From JAYPAN01 sp038123715 (GTDB lineage Bacteria; Pseudomonadota; Alphaproteobacteria; RS24), in the NCBI GenBank assembly GCA_038123715.1, contig JAYPAN010000007.1:1-64000 (forward strand): a DNA stretch of 64,000 bases, in the 5' to 3' direction. Under the pieces are notes generated by a model. It had not been told where the DNA came from. It saw nothing but the letters and a program-made list of their open reading frames with translations, and did not search any database. Shown piece by piece: positions 25,711-33,817 of this stretch. The position numbers and the translations under genes are program-made. Numbering within the stretch: the first letter of the stretch is position 1; every line of letters starts with the position of its first letter.

Positions 25711-27285
25711 CTATTTGCCGTCGGCTTGTGTGTTTTCCATTGGCTGCAAACGCGGAAAAACCCCTTCCGGTGTCGGTAAATAGGTGCCGGGCGTCAGCCT
25801 GTTATCGGCACCGAGATGGGCAAAACGCCGCCTGTCCTCACTAACCGCCAGATAGTCAAGCAATTTGTCCGCCCCTGTCGGCACAACCGGTTGCAGCAAA
25901 ATCGCCGCCTGCCGCACCACTTCCGCCGTGACATAAAGTATGGTTCCCATGCGTTGCGGGTTATCCTTTTTATGCGCCCAAGGTTCTTGTCCGGCGAAAT
26001 AGCGATTGGCCTCCGACACCGCCTCCATCACATGCGCCAGATAATTATGCAATTCATAATTCTGCATATCGTCACGGGCTTTGGTGTAGAGACTGTCGAA
26101 AAGCGCCAGCAAATCCTTGTCGGCCTGTTGCAAATTATCGGCGTTCGGCAATCGGCCATCGCAGTTTTTGGCAATCATGGACAGGCTACGCTGTGCCAGA
26201 TTGCCCAAATCATTGGCCAAATCAGCATTGACGCGATTGACAATCGCTTCGTCAGAAAAGCTGCCATCACGGCCAAACGGCACTTCGCGCAGGAAAAAAT
26301 AGCGCAACGCATCAACCCCGTAATGGCCGGCCAGCACAGATGGGTCAAGCACATTGCCCAACGATTTGGACATTTTCTCGCCCTTCACAGTGAGGAAACC
26401 ATGCGCGAAAATCTGCTTGGGCAAGGGCAGACCGGCAGCCATTAAAAAGGCTGGCCAGTAAACCGCGTGAAACCGCGTAATATCCTTGCCTATCACATGC
26501 AAGCCAGCCGGCCAGAAATCTTGATAGGCGGCACTGACCGTATCCGGATAATCGACAACGCTCAGATAATTGGTCAGCGCATCCATCCAAACATAAACAA
26601 TATGCGACGGGTCATCCGGAACCGGCACACCCCAGTCAAAACTTGTGCGCGAAATCGACAAATCTTTCAGCCCGGATTTGACAAAGGAAATGATTTCATT
26701 GCGTCGCGCGTCCGGTTGGATGAATTGCGGATGCGCCTCATAATGCGCCAGCAATTTTTCCTGATAGGCTGACAGGCGGAAAAAATAGCTGTCCTCTTCC
26801 ACCCATTCGACCGGCGTTCCTTGTGGCGACAATTTCTCCCCGCCCTCACCTTTCACCAATTCGCCATCAGCATAAAAGGCTTCATCGCGCACCGAATACC
26901 ATCCGGCATAAGTGTCGCGGAAAATATCGCCATTGGCGGCAATGCGGCGCCAGATATCTTGAACTGCGCTGTAATGGCGCGGCTCGGATGTGCGGATAAA
27001 ATCATCCTGGCTGGCGTTTAACAGGCCGGTCATATCTTGAAACGCGGCGGTCATTTCATCGGCCAAATCGCGCGCTGTCATATTGCGGTCACGCGCGGTT
27101 TGGAACATTTTTTGGCCGTGGTCATCCGTGCCGGTGGAAAAATAGACATTGCGCCCATCAAGTCTGGCAAACCGGGCAATTGCATCAGTCGCCATCAATT
27201 CATAAGCGTGGCCGATATGGGGCGGCCCGTTCGGATAGGAGATAGCCGTTGTGATAAAGAAGTTTTTGTCCGTTAAATCTGTCAT
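25711..27285 (-). CDS. metG: Methionine--tRNA ligase
   Basis: A 524-residue class I aminoacyl-tRNA synthetase of the shorter type common in alphaproteobacteria, without the C-terminal dimerisation domain. It has the HIGH motif as PHIGHAYE, the KMSKS loop as GEKMSKSLGNVLDP, and conserved DDHGQKM and FYTKDITRFHAVYWPA-type segments (here VIGKDITRFHAVYWP). The ATG at 27285 lies 5 bases beyond the holB stop; a GTG at 27300 in frame would overlap holB. It ends the rlpA-dac-tmk-holB-metG run. Confidence 0.97.
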   Translation of the reverse strand: MTDLTDKNFFITTAISYPNGPPHIGHAYELMATDAIARFARLDGRNVYFSTGTDDHGQKMFQTARDRNMTARDLADEMTAAFQDMTGLLNASQDDFIRTSEPRHYSAVQDIWRRIAANGDIFRDTYAGWYSVRDEAFYADGELVKGEGGEKLSPQGTPVEWVEEDSYFFRLSAYQEKLLAHYEAHPQFIQPDARRNEIISFVKSGLKDLSISRTSFDWGVPVPDDPSHIVYVWMDALTNYLSVVDYPDTVSAAYQDFWPAGLHVIGKDITRFHAVYWPAFLMAAGLPLPKQIFAHGFLTVKGEKMSKSLGNVLDPSVLAGHYGVDALRYFFLREVPFGRDGSFSDEAIVNRVNADLANDLGNLAQRSLSMIAKNCDGRLPNADNLQQADKDLLALFDSLYTKARDDMQNYELHNYLAHVMEAVSEANRYFAGQEPWAHKKDNPQRMGTILYVTAEVVRQAAILLQPVVPTGADKLLDYLAVSEDRRRFAHLGADNRLTPGTYLPTPEGVFPRLQPMENTQADGK

Positions 27286-27289
27286 TCGG

Positions 27290-28390
27290 CTATACCGCAC
27301 TGTTGAAACAATTCCTTGCCGCCATCATCCAATCAATCACAATCTGCTTGCGGTCAAGATTCAGACTGTCGGCCTCGCGCCTGTCTTGGCCGACCTTGTC
27401 CCATAAGGAAATGGTCGGTTCAAGCGCCATTTGCATTTGCAGACGCTGGGTCGCGGCCAACTCACCCTCAAAGACTGGCTGCCAAGCCGTGCCGCTTTGA
27501 TGGCAGCGCACCATGCGATACAGCCAGCCGGCAAATAATCCGGCAAAACTGTCAAAACTATCGGCTTGCGCGCGCAAGCCAAACCGTCCGGCCAGCGCGT
27601 GAATGGCCTCAATATCGATTTGCGGCAATGCGCCAAGCAGACCAATCAAATCCTGATACAGTCCCAGCCCGCCATGTGCGGCCAATTGCAGCCCGCGCGC
27701 GGCATTGCCCTCGGCCAGAAACGCCGCCGCCGCCGCTTCTGTCGGCGCTGTTTCCGGTCGCTTGTCGAGGATGATTTGTTTCAAAACATCATGCGCCAGC
27801 GCATTGAATTGCAGCTTGCGGCAGCGCGATTTAATCGTATCCAGCACTGTCCCTGGATTGTGACAAACAATAAAAAACAATGTCTTATCGGGTGGTTCTT
27901 CAATCATTTTCAACAATGCATTGGTCACATCAGGGCGAATATCGTCAATCGCATCAATCAGGCCAATGCGCCAGCCATCGCGGGCGGCGGACAGGTTAAA
28001 ACCGCTTTGCACCGCGCGCAGTGTTTCAATGGAAATATTTTGCGGAAACTTCTCTTCCTTGGCTTGCCAGCGCCGCTTCATCACAAAAAAATCCGGATGG
28101 GCGTCACCTTGTAAAAGGTGCAGCTCGGCATTGTCACCAGTCATGGATATGGGGGCGAAGTTATTGGGTGTTTTGGCGGCCAGCAATGCAGCCGACATGT
28201 GATAGGCAAAACTGGCCTTGCCGCTGCCTTTTGGGCCGCACAGCAACCAAGCGTGATGCAGCCGGTCGCCCTTGCAGGCTTTTTCAAACAGCGTGGCCTG
28301 ACTGTCAAGGCCGAACAGGCGCGGCGTGAAACGCGGCGGAAACGGGTCGTCAATATCCGGTATTTCATTGTCAGTATCGGCCTGGCTCAT
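27290..28390 (-). CDS. holB: DNA polymerase III subunit delta'
   Basis: A 366-residue clamp-loader subunit of the AAA+ class. The P-loop region reads LLCGPKGSGKASFAYHMS, and the SRC arginine-finger motif is present as IKSRCRKLQ. ALLKMIEEPPDKTLFFIV is the typical delta' segment. It is placed between tmk and metG, the standard alphaproteobacterial order. Confidence 0.95.
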   Translation of the reverse strand: MSQADTDNEIPDIDDPFPPRFTPRLFGLDSQATLFEKACKGDRLHHAWLLCGPKGSGKASFAYHMSAALLAAKTPNNFAPISMTGDNAELHLLQGDAHPDFFVMKRRWQAKEEKFPQNISIETLRAVQSGFNLSAARDGWRIGLIDAIDDIRPDVTNALLKMIEEPPDKTLFFIVCHNPGTVLDTIKSRCRKLQFNALAHDVLKQIILDKRPETAPTEAAAAAFLAEGNAARGLQLAAHGGLGLYQDLIGLLGALPQIDIEAIHALAGRFGLRAQADSFDSFAGLFAGWLYRMVRCHQSGTAWQPVFEGELAATQRLQMQMALEPTISLWDKVGQDRREADSLNLDRKQIVIDWMMAARNCFNSAV

Positions 28391-28425
28391 GGTTTATTCT
28401 TACCCCGTCAAGCCGCCTGCGGAAA

Positions 28426-29049
28426 TCAGATTTTGAAGCGGTTGCTGATTTCCTGTTGAATTTGTGCCGAGACGCGCTCGAAACTGTCGGCGGCGTCAAT
28501 CACCACAATACGCTCCGGTTCCTCATTTGATAGCGCCAGAAACCCGTCGCGCAAAGTCTGGTGGAAAGAAGCGCCTTTTTTCTCAAACCTTGCCGCGCCG
28601 CCGCGTTTTTCAGCCCGTTGTAAACCGGCTTCGGGCGGCATATCGAGCAAAAAAGTGACATCAGGCAAACTATTGCCAATCGATTCCTTTTGCAGATTGC
28701 GGGTCATATCCAGCCCCAAACCGCCGGCAATGCCCTGATAGGCCAGCGTGCTGTCGGCAAAGCGGTCACAAATTACCCATTTTCCGGCATCCAATGTCGG
28801 GGCAATCAGCCGGTCAACATGTTCCTTGCGGGCGGCGGTCATCAGCAATAATTCCGACAGGGGCGACCACCTGTCCGGATCGCCCTGCACCAGCAAATCG
28901 CGCAAATCCTCGCCTTGCGGTGTGCCGCCCGGCTCGCGCGTCTCAATCACTTCAAGCCCCTTGCTGCGTAGATAACCGGCCAGCCTTGTTGCTTGTGTGG
29001 TTTTGCCACCGCCCTCGCCGCCTTCAAAGGTAATAAACTTGCCGCGCAT
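28426..29049 (-). CDS. tmk: Thymidylate kinase
   Basis: A 207-residue dTMP kinase. The P-loop is FEGGEGGGKTTQATRL. The DRx motif is WVICDRFADSTLAYQG and the lid region follows in RAEKRGGAARFEKK. The ETREPGGTPQGE segment is also diagnostic. It converts dTMP to dTDP for DNA synthesis. It sits 36 bases upstream of holB in one operon. Confidence 0.97.
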   Translation of the reverse strand: MRGKFITFEGGEGGGKTTQATRLAGYLRSKGLEVIETREPGGTPQGEDLRDLLVQGDPDRWSPLSELLLMTAARKEHVDRLIAPTLDAGKWVICDRFADSTLAYQGIAGGLGLDMTRNLQKESIGNSLPDVTFLLDMPPEAGLQRAEKRGGAARFEKKGASFHQTLRDGFLALSNEEPERIVVIDAADSFERVSAQIQQEISNRFKI

Positions 29050-29080
29050 CGTGTTTCCTCACAAACCCTGTTCGACCAAA

Positions 29081-30235
29081 TCAATGCTTGCCGGACAGCA
29101 AATAACCCAAACTGCCAAAGGCGCGCGACAGGAAATTGCCCCGCCCAACATCTTCCGCCGCCACAAGCGTCGTCTCTTGTGGCATTAATCCCGGCACAGT
29201 GACTTTCAATCGCGCCAGCCGGTCACCGGCGCGCACCGGAGCCAATATCGGTTTTTCATAAGTCAGCGTTATCGCCATTTTGCGACGCCCGCTGCGCGGC
29301 AGCACGACTTCAAACAAGCCATTGGCGCGCACCGGCACGGTTGATTTCTGGCCGTGCCAGACCGGCAGCTCGGCGACTATCATATTGGCCTCAATCATGG
29401 CTTCGCGTGAGAAGGAACGAAAGCCCCAATTCATCATTTTGCGCGCCTCGGCAGCCCGTGCACGTTTGCTGGTCAGCCCGTTAACCACCAAAATCAGCCG
29501 CCGCCCTGATTGCTGTGCCGAGGCGACCAGCCCATAGCCGGAGGCCTCTGTATGGCCGGTCTTCAACCCGTCAGCGCCCATATTGGCATAAAGAAGCGGA
29601 TTGCGATTGGTCTGACGGATTTTGTTCCAGGTAAAATCACGCTCGGCAAACAGCCGGTAAAAATCGCCATGCTCGGCTATCATATAGCTGGTCAGCGTGG
29701 CCAAGTCGCGCGCCGACATGCGGTGTTCGGGATGCGGCAGGCCGGTGGCATTGGTAAAACGTGATTTGGTCATGCCGAGTTCCTGCGCCCGCGCCGTCAT
29801 CATATCGGCAAACACTTCCTCGCTGCCGCCCAAAGCCTCGGCCAAAACAATGCAGGCATCATTGCCCGATTGAATAATCACGCCGCGCAATAAATCGGCA
29901 ACGCTGACTTGCGAGCGCGCTTCAAGAAACATGGTTGAGCCGCCCGAGGCCGCACCGCCGCGCCGCCATGCATCATCACTGACGCGCAATTTATCGCCCA
30001 GCGCCAATGAGCCGTCTTTTAACGCATCAAATACCATCAGCACGGTCATCAGCTTGCTCATGCTGGCCGGACTCATCGCTGCATCGGCATTTTTCTCAAA
30101 AAGCACCACGCCGGTTTCGGCATCGACCAGCAGCGCATAATCGGCGCGCGTGTCAAGAGCATATGCCGCAAACGGGCTGCCAAGCATCACAACCATGCAA
30201 AGTGAAATTACAATTTTATACAGTTTATCAGTCAT
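29081..30235 (-). CDS. dac: D-alanyl-D-alanine carboxypeptidase (PBP5/6 type)
   Basis: A 384-residue exported serine peptidase that trims peptidoglycan pentapeptides. A signal peptide (IVISLCMVVMLGSPFAAYA) is followed by the active-site SxxK as SPASMSKLM, the SxN as IIQSGNDACIVLAE, and KTG as GLKTGHTEASGYG. The C-terminal beta domain carries VPVRANGLFEVVLPRSGRRK. No obvious amphipathic membrane anchor is certain at the tail. It lies 8 bases after rlpA. Confidence 0.94.
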   Translation of the reverse strand: MTDKLYKIVISLCMVVMLGSPFAAYALDTRADYALLVDAETGVVLFEKNADAAMSPASMSKLMTVLMVFDALKDGSLALGDKLRVSDDAWRRGGAASGGSTMFLEARSQVSVADLLRGVIIQSGNDACIVLAEALGGSEEVFADMMTARAQELGMTKSRFTNATGLPHPEHRMSARDLATLTSYMIAEHGDFYRLFAERDFTWNKIRQTNRNPLLYANMGADGLKTGHTEASGYGLVASAQQSGRRLILVVNGLTSKRARAAEARKMMNWGFRSFSREAMIEANMIVAELPVWHGQKSTVPVRANGLFEVVLPRSGRRKMAITLTYEKPILAPVRAGDRLARLKVTVPGLMPQETTLVAAEDVGRGNFLSRAFGSLGYLLSGKH

Positions 30236-30243
30236 TTGCCTGC

Positions 30244-31143
30244 CTATTGTTCAATTATTACAGCATCTTGATGGCCGGCGCCGATAAGCCGGTCAAGAAC
30301 CAGACGGGCATCGGCGCGGATATTGGCGCCGCCCATTTTCACACGGAACATTGTGTTTCCGTCCAGTTCAAATTCAACAATATCAACCGGCGCAATGCGT
30401 TCAAGTCTGGCTTTTAATTGCTCGGCATTTTCACGGCTGGAAAACACGCCGACCTGCACCGCATAGCGCGTTTCATATTGGCTTTGCCGCACCGGCACGG
30501 GTCGGCCATCCAAATCATAGGCGGCGACATCATCGACCGGCGCGGCGCTGGCGACGCGCCTTGCATCTTCCGGTGTCGGCGGTTTTTCGGCGATAAACAC
30601 ATCTGGCGGCTGGCCGCTTATCGGGCGACCGGCGCTGTCATAAAGCGCAGCACGGCCAAGATATTCCACCCGCACTTGCGCCGTGCCTTGCTGCATAAAG
30701 CCAAGCATTTCGGCAGCGCGCCGCGACAGGTCAATTTCCCTGTCTTTGGCAAATGGCCCGCGATCATTGATGCGGACAATGATTGACCGGTCATTTTCCA
30801 GATTGGTGACACGCGCGCGCACCGGCATGGGCAAAGTCGGATGGGCGGCGGTAATCAGATTCATATCAAAAATTTCGCCATTGGCGGTGCGTCGCCCGTG
30901 AAATTTCGTGCCATACCAAGAGGCAATTCCCTCATTGACATAAGATGTATCCTCGCGCGGGAAATACCATTGCCCTTCAATTTTATACGGCGTGCCTATT
31001 TTATATATGCCACCGGCGGCGGTCATCCGCCCGCGCTTGTCGACCACCTCCTGCCCGCCCCGCCCACCGGCGCAGGCGGTCAGAACACAAGCCAGAAAAA
31101 TAACCGCCAAGGCGGGTCTGTCAGAAAAATATCGCATGACCAT
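30244..31143 (-). CDS. rlpA: Septal ring lytic transglycosylase family protein RlpA with SPOR domain
   Basis: A 299-residue lipoprotein. The lipobox is VLTAC after a hydrophobic signal. The double-psi beta-barrel domain has GIASWYGTKFHGRRTANGE, LITAAHPTLPMPVRARVTN and VRINDRGPFAKDREIDLS, with the catalytic D in NDRGPF. A C-terminal SPOR domain (RYAVQVGVFSSRENAEQLKA to MFRVKMGG) binds denuded glycan at the septum. The start may be ATG 31143 or 31137; a TTG at 31146 is also in frame, and none has a strong ribosome binding site. It leads the rlpA-dac-tmk-holB-metG run. Confidence 0.92.
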   Translation of the reverse strand: MVMRYFSDRPALAVIFLACVLTACAGGRGGQEVVDKRGRMTAAGGIYKIGTPYKIEGQWYFPREDTSYVNEGIASWYGTKFHGRRTANGEIFDMNLITAAHPTLPMPVRARVTNLENDRSIIVRINDRGPFAKDREIDLSRRAAEMLGFMQQGTAQVRVEYLGRAALYDSAGRPISGQPPDVFIAEKPPTPEDARRVASAAPVDDVAAYDLDGRPVPVRQSQYETRYAVQVGVFSSRENAEQLKARLERIAPVDIVEFELDGNTMFRVKMGGANIRADARLVLDRLIGAGHQDAVIIEQ

Positions 31144-31193
31144 CAATGCATTGCTTTCGTCACTGTGATGGATGCTATGAGATTCGCCCGACC

Positions 31194-31238
31194 CTGACTA
31201 GTCAGCTTCTAAAAGGACTTGCTTGCCGGTCAAGCAAG
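31194..31238. promoter_or_regulatory. Two palindromes upstream of rlpA
   Basis: CTGACTAGTCAG (31194-31205) is a perfect 12-base palindrome 51 bases upstream of the rlpA start. CTTGCTTG (31218-31225) and CAAGCAAG (31231-31238) form a perfect 8-bp inverted repeat with a 5-base centre. Both could be operator sites for the rlpA operon; the second could also form an RNA hairpin. Confidence 0.45.
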
Positions 31239-31301
31239 CGCGCCTTGCCCTCAAAGAATTAGACTGGACATGCCCATGCGGTTCGCGCTATTTTTTTTCC
31301 A

Positions 31302-31427
31302 AGCCTAATTTTCGTATGTGCAGGCCCTGTCGGGTCGCGCACAGAATAAAAGACCCGACAGCGATGCCGTGGGGAATATGTGCGGATTTCACACATGCGA
31401 AATTTAGGCTGGCCCGGCACTTCGGGC
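31302..31427 (+). ncRNA. Putative structured RNA with a terminator-like 3' hairpin
   Basis: AGCCTAATTTTCGTATGTG (31302-31320) pairs with CACATGCGAAATTTAGGCT (31392-31410): 17 Watson-Crick pairs, one G-U and one mismatch. Inside lies a second hairpin, CTGTCGGGTC (31327-31336) with GACCCGACAG (31352-31361), and a possible GGC/GCC step between. Directly after the closing stem, GCCCG/CGGGC (31412-31427) is followed by TTTAAT. The result is a rod-like RNA with an asymmetric internal bubble. It could be a free small RNA (6S-like shape, but short) or a leader of the Calx-beta gene. No known family was recognised. Strand is inferred from the terminator. The region 31147-31499 otherwise contains no gene. 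Confidence 0.5.
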
Positions 31428-31430
31428 TTT
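31412..31430 (+). terminator. Short intrinsic terminator-like hairpin
   Basis: GCCCG (31412-31416) and CGGGC (31423-31427) enclose a six-base loop, with TTT following. The stem is short and the T-run weak, so termination may be partial, as in an attenuator. Confidence 0.4.
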
Positions 31431-31458
31431 AATCAGGCCGCGAGTATATTTGTTCTGC

Positions 31459-31483
31459 GTTTATGTATGGCCCCAACATAAAC
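31459..31483 (+). promoter_or_regulatory. Hairpin just upstream of the Calx-beta ribosome binding site
   Basis: GTTTATGT (31459-31466) and ACATAAAC (31476-31483) are perfectly complementary with a nine-base loop. The ribosome binding site AGGAGAG (31488-31494) begins 5 bases later and the ATG is at 31500. The position suggests control of translation or mRNA stability. Confidence 0.45.
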
Positions 31484-31499
31484 ATGCAGGAGAGCAGAT

Positions 31500-32069
31500 A
31501 TGCCCGGATCATTTACCACCCCGACGATTTCAGCGACGATTGCCGAAGGCGGCAGCTTAACGGTCACGATAACCCCTTCATCAGCGCTTGGCGCGGCAAC
31601 CACTGTGCGCTGGGTGATTGTGCCCAAGGGCAAGACACCGATATCGAGCAGTGATTTTTCTTCGCTGACCGGCACGCTGAGCTTTACCTCCGGCTCAAGC
31701 ACAGCCCAGACCCTCACCCTGACGCCGACCAATGATACGGCTTTGGAAGTGGGTGAGACATTTGAGTTACAGCTTTATCAGGTTGTCTCCGGCAGTGATG
31801 ATATTGAATTGGCCACTGGCATGGTGACGATTAGCGATAATGATACGGGCAGTTTTGGGTCGCGTGACCGGATTGGCAGTGGCGCCAAAAATGTGTTGGG
31901 GGCGGCGAGTTCAGAAGGTGCTGATTATATGGATGGCGTTCCTTTTTGGCCACTATCCGGTTTTGCAGACGGCACTTTAAATTGCTCGCTTGCGATCAAA
32001 GAGAAATGGAAACGGTATATTTGCAGGGAAATGGTGAGCCCGGAAGGATTCGAACCTTCGACCCACTGA
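31500..32069 (+). CDS. Truncated Calx-beta domain protein running into tRNA-Lys
   Basis: A 189-residue frame with a good ribosome binding site (AGGAG 7 bases before the ATG). Residues 5-115 form one Calx-beta domain: ATIAEGGSLTVTITPSSALG, then SDFSSLTGTLSFTSGSSTAQ and ETFELQLYQVVSGSDD, ending ATGMVTISDNDTGSFG. Calx-beta domains bind Ca2+ and occur in tandem in large exported adhesins. Here only one is left. After about residue 150 the sequence loses character, and the last residues (SPEGFEPSTH) are the antisense of the tRNA-Lys gene, so the true C-terminus is lost. There is no signal peptide. It is probably the 5' remnant of a larger type I-secreted protein. Confidence 0.5.
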   Translation: MPGSFTTPTISATIAEGGSLTVTITPSSALGAATTVRWVIVPKGKTPISSSDFSSLTGTLSFTSGSSTAQTLTLTPTNDTALEVGETFELQLYQVVSGSDDIELATGMVTISDNDTGSFGSRDRIGSGAKNVLGAASSEGADYMDGVPFWPLSGFADGTLNCSLAIKEKWKRYICREMVSPEGFEPSTH

Positions 32070-32107
32070 TTAAAAGTCAGTTGCTCTACCACCTGAGCTA
32101 CGGGCCC
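32032..32107 (-). tRNA. tRNA-Lys (anticodon UUU)
   Basis: A full 76-base cloverleaf with encoded CCA (32032-32034 on the plus strand reads TGG). Acceptor stem GGGCCCG pairs with CGGGCTC including one G-U. The anticodon arm is ACTGA-CTTTTAA-TCAGT, giving anticodon TTT, and the T arm is GAAGG-TTCGAAT-CCTTC. The D arm contains AGCTCAGGTGGTAGAGC. It reads AAA and AAG lysine codons. Confidence 0.97.
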
Positions 32108-32119
32108 ACAATTTGTGCC

Positions 32120-32148
32120 TTACTACACTGACCTTCATTTCTTCGCAA
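32120..32148 (-). promoter_or_regulatory. Candidate promoter of tRNA-Lys
   Basis: On the minus strand TTGCGA (32148-32143) and TAGTAA (32125-32120) are separated by 17 bases and end 12 bases before the first base of the tRNA. This is a good sigma70-like arrangement for a stable RNA gene. Confidence 0.5.
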
Positions 32149-32183
32149 TAGATTAAAGTGCGACAAAACGAGATTTGCGCCCT

Positions 32184-32212
32184 GCCCGCCTTGCTCTTTT
32201 TGTCAGGCGGGC
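32184..32212 (-). terminator. Hairpin after the PEP-mutase family gene
   Basis: GCCCGCCT (32184-32191) and AGGCGGGC (32205-32212) form a perfect 8-bp GC-rich stem with a 13-base loop, 10 bases beyond the stop codon at 32222. No T-run follows the stem on the minus strand, so it may be a stability element or a factor-assisted terminator rather than a canonical intrinsic one. Confidence 0.4.
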
Positions 32213-32221
32213 GATTGAGGC

Positions 32222-33064
32222 TTATTCGCGGTCAAAGCCGACCAGACGGCTTAATTGTTTGAAATCCACCCTTTCAACCGAAACATCCCGCGTAAGTAAC
32301 TGACCATAGGCGGTTTGCATGGCAGACGCTGCCGCCGCCATGGGCGCGACCGGATAAATGACGATATTAAAGCCCATTTCCGCCAATTGCGCGCGCGGCA
32401 AAAGCGGTGTGCGCCCCCCCTCAACCATATTGGCCAATAAAGGGGCATGAGCCAATTCGCGGCCAATAATGGCCATTTCTTCGGCACTTTCGGGCGATTC
32501 AACAAAGAGAATATCAGCACCTGCCTCAAAAAAGCCATGAGCGCGGGCAATCGCTTCGGCCAACCCGTTTTGCTCGCGCGCATCGGTGCGGGCGACAATC
32601 AGAAAATCGGCCGATTGGCGCGCGGCCACGGCCTGCTCGATATTGGCAATGGCGGCGGCGCGCTCTATCACCTCGCGTCCGGCAATATGGCCGCATATTT
32701 TCGGCACTTGCTGGTCTTCAAGCTGGATGCCTGCCGCCCCCGCCGCTTCATATTGCGCGACAGTTTCACCAATATCGCCAAAACCGGTATCGGCATCGGC
32801 AATTAACGGGGTTTTCAGAAAATCGGTCAGGCTTTTAACGCGAAAGGCCATATCCGCCGCCGACAAAAAGCCATTATCGGGCTTGGCCAGCAGGCTGGCA
32901 GAGACGCCATAACCGCTTAAGTAAAGCATGTCAAAGCCATGCGCGTCGGCAAGGCGCGCCGACAGACCATCATAAATGCCCGGCGCAATGATTTGCGCGC
33001 CGGCATTGAGCCTGTCGCGAAGCGCGCGGCGCGATTGTGCGATATGGCCGGTCTGGTCGGTCAA
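32222..33064 (-). CDS. Isocitrate lyase/PEP mutase superfamily protein
   Basis: A 280-residue TIM-barrel lyase of the oxaloacetate decarboxylase/methylisocitrate lyase/PEP mutase group. Metal-binding DADTGFG is followed by AAGIQLEDQQVPKICGH, whose KxCGH matches the catalytic-loop cysteine of isocitrate and 2-methylisocitrate lyases. IVARTDAREQ and ADILFVESPES complete the barrel. Substrate choice within the family cannot be settled by eye; a C-C bond lyase acting on a 2-methylisocitrate-like or 2,3-dimethylmalate-like acid is likely. It starts at TTG 33064, 12 bases after the VOC gene. Confidence 0.87.
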   Translation of the reverse strand: MTDQTGHIAQSRRALRDRLNAGAQIIAPGIYDGLSARLADAHGFDMLYLSGYGVSASLLAKPDNGFLSAADMAFRVKSLTDFLKTPLIADADTGFGDIGETVAQYEAAGAAGIQLEDQQVPKICGHIAGREVIERAAAIANIEQAVAARQSADFLIVARTDAREQNGLAEAIARAHGFFEAGADILFVESPESAEEMAIIGRELAHAPLLANMVEGGRTPLLPRAQLAEMGFNIVIYPVAPMAAAASAMQTAYGQLLTRDVSVERVDFKQLSRLVGFDRE

Positions 33065-33076
33065 GCGCGCGCCCGT

Positions 33077-33787
33077 TCAGTTCTTTTTGGCGGCATTATT
33101 GGCCGGTGGCGCAGCCCATTTGGCACTGCTGGCCATAAACACCTCATCGGGCGTGTCGAGCATGGCCTGATAAACATCTTGCGGGTAATGATTATGCGGC
33201 TTGTCGGCGTCATAGGCCGGTTGCGCCACCGCCCCGCCCGTATCGGCATAGGCCGCCGGCGACATAAGCGCGTGCAATTCGGCATCAGAAATACCGGCCA
33301 ATTCCTGCACTTCGCGGTCAATCCAAGTGCCATCATTGTCAAGCGGCGCGACAGCCTCGTCAGATGTCGCGATTTCCAAGGCCAGACCTTCCGGCCCGGC
33401 GAAATAAATTGACTGGCACAGCCCATGCTCCAACGGGCCAATCACATTGACGCCCCGCGAGCGAATCCGGTCACGCATAGCCAGCAAATCCGCCTTGCTG
33501 TCCACATTCAGCGCAATATGCTGCATGCTGCCCGGCGCGCTATTGCCGGCGCCGCTGCCGGCATGGGTAACGCCATATTCAATGTCGATATTTTCATTGC
33601 CCGGCACAAAGGCAAAGGCGATTTGTTCATCGCCCATTTGCATGAAAGCGTGCCAAGCGCCCTTGACGCCATGCATCCAATACAGCCCTTGCAGGCGCAA
33701 ACCCAGCACATCGCTGAAAAATTGCAATTGCGCTTTCATATTGCCGGTGGCAATGGCGATATGGTGAAGCCCGTTTACCTTGCCCAT
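33077..33787 (-). CDS. VOC family protein (glyoxalase/extradiol dioxygenase fold)
   Basis: A 236-residue vicinal-oxygen-chelate protein. The first beta-alpha-beta-beta-beta module begins GLHHIAIATGNMKAQLQFFS with a metal-binding His. The second has MQHIALNVDSKADLLAMRDR and ends IYFAGPEGLALEIATSD with the Glu ligand. A roughly 90-residue C-terminal extension (ELHALMSPAAYADTGG onward) is not part of the fold. GGAGG precedes the ATG. It lies 30 bases after the alpha/beta hydrolase gene, so the two may act in one catabolic step series. Confidence 0.87.
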   Translation of the reverse strand: MGKVNGLHHIAIATGNMKAQLQFFSDVLGLRLQGLYWMHGVKGAWHAFMQMGDEQIAFAFVPGNENIDIEYGVTHAGSGAGNSAPGSMQHIALNVDSKADLLAMRDRIRSRGVNVIGPLEHGLCQSIYFAGPEGLALEIATSDEAVAPLDNDGTWIDREVQELAGISDAELHALMSPAAYADTGGAVAQPAYDADKPHNHYPQDVYQAMLDTPDEVFMASSAKWAAPPANNAAKKN

Positions 33788-33817
33788 AACATGTCCTCCC
33801 TGCTCCGGCCTTTCACT

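Noticed and set aside
31223..31432. 69-residue plus-strand frame with WTCPCG and CRPCR that looks like a zinc ribbon
   Set aside because: It lies entirely over the inverted-repeat RNA structure, and its cysteine pattern is imposed by the pairing arms; there is no ribosome binding site and no family match.
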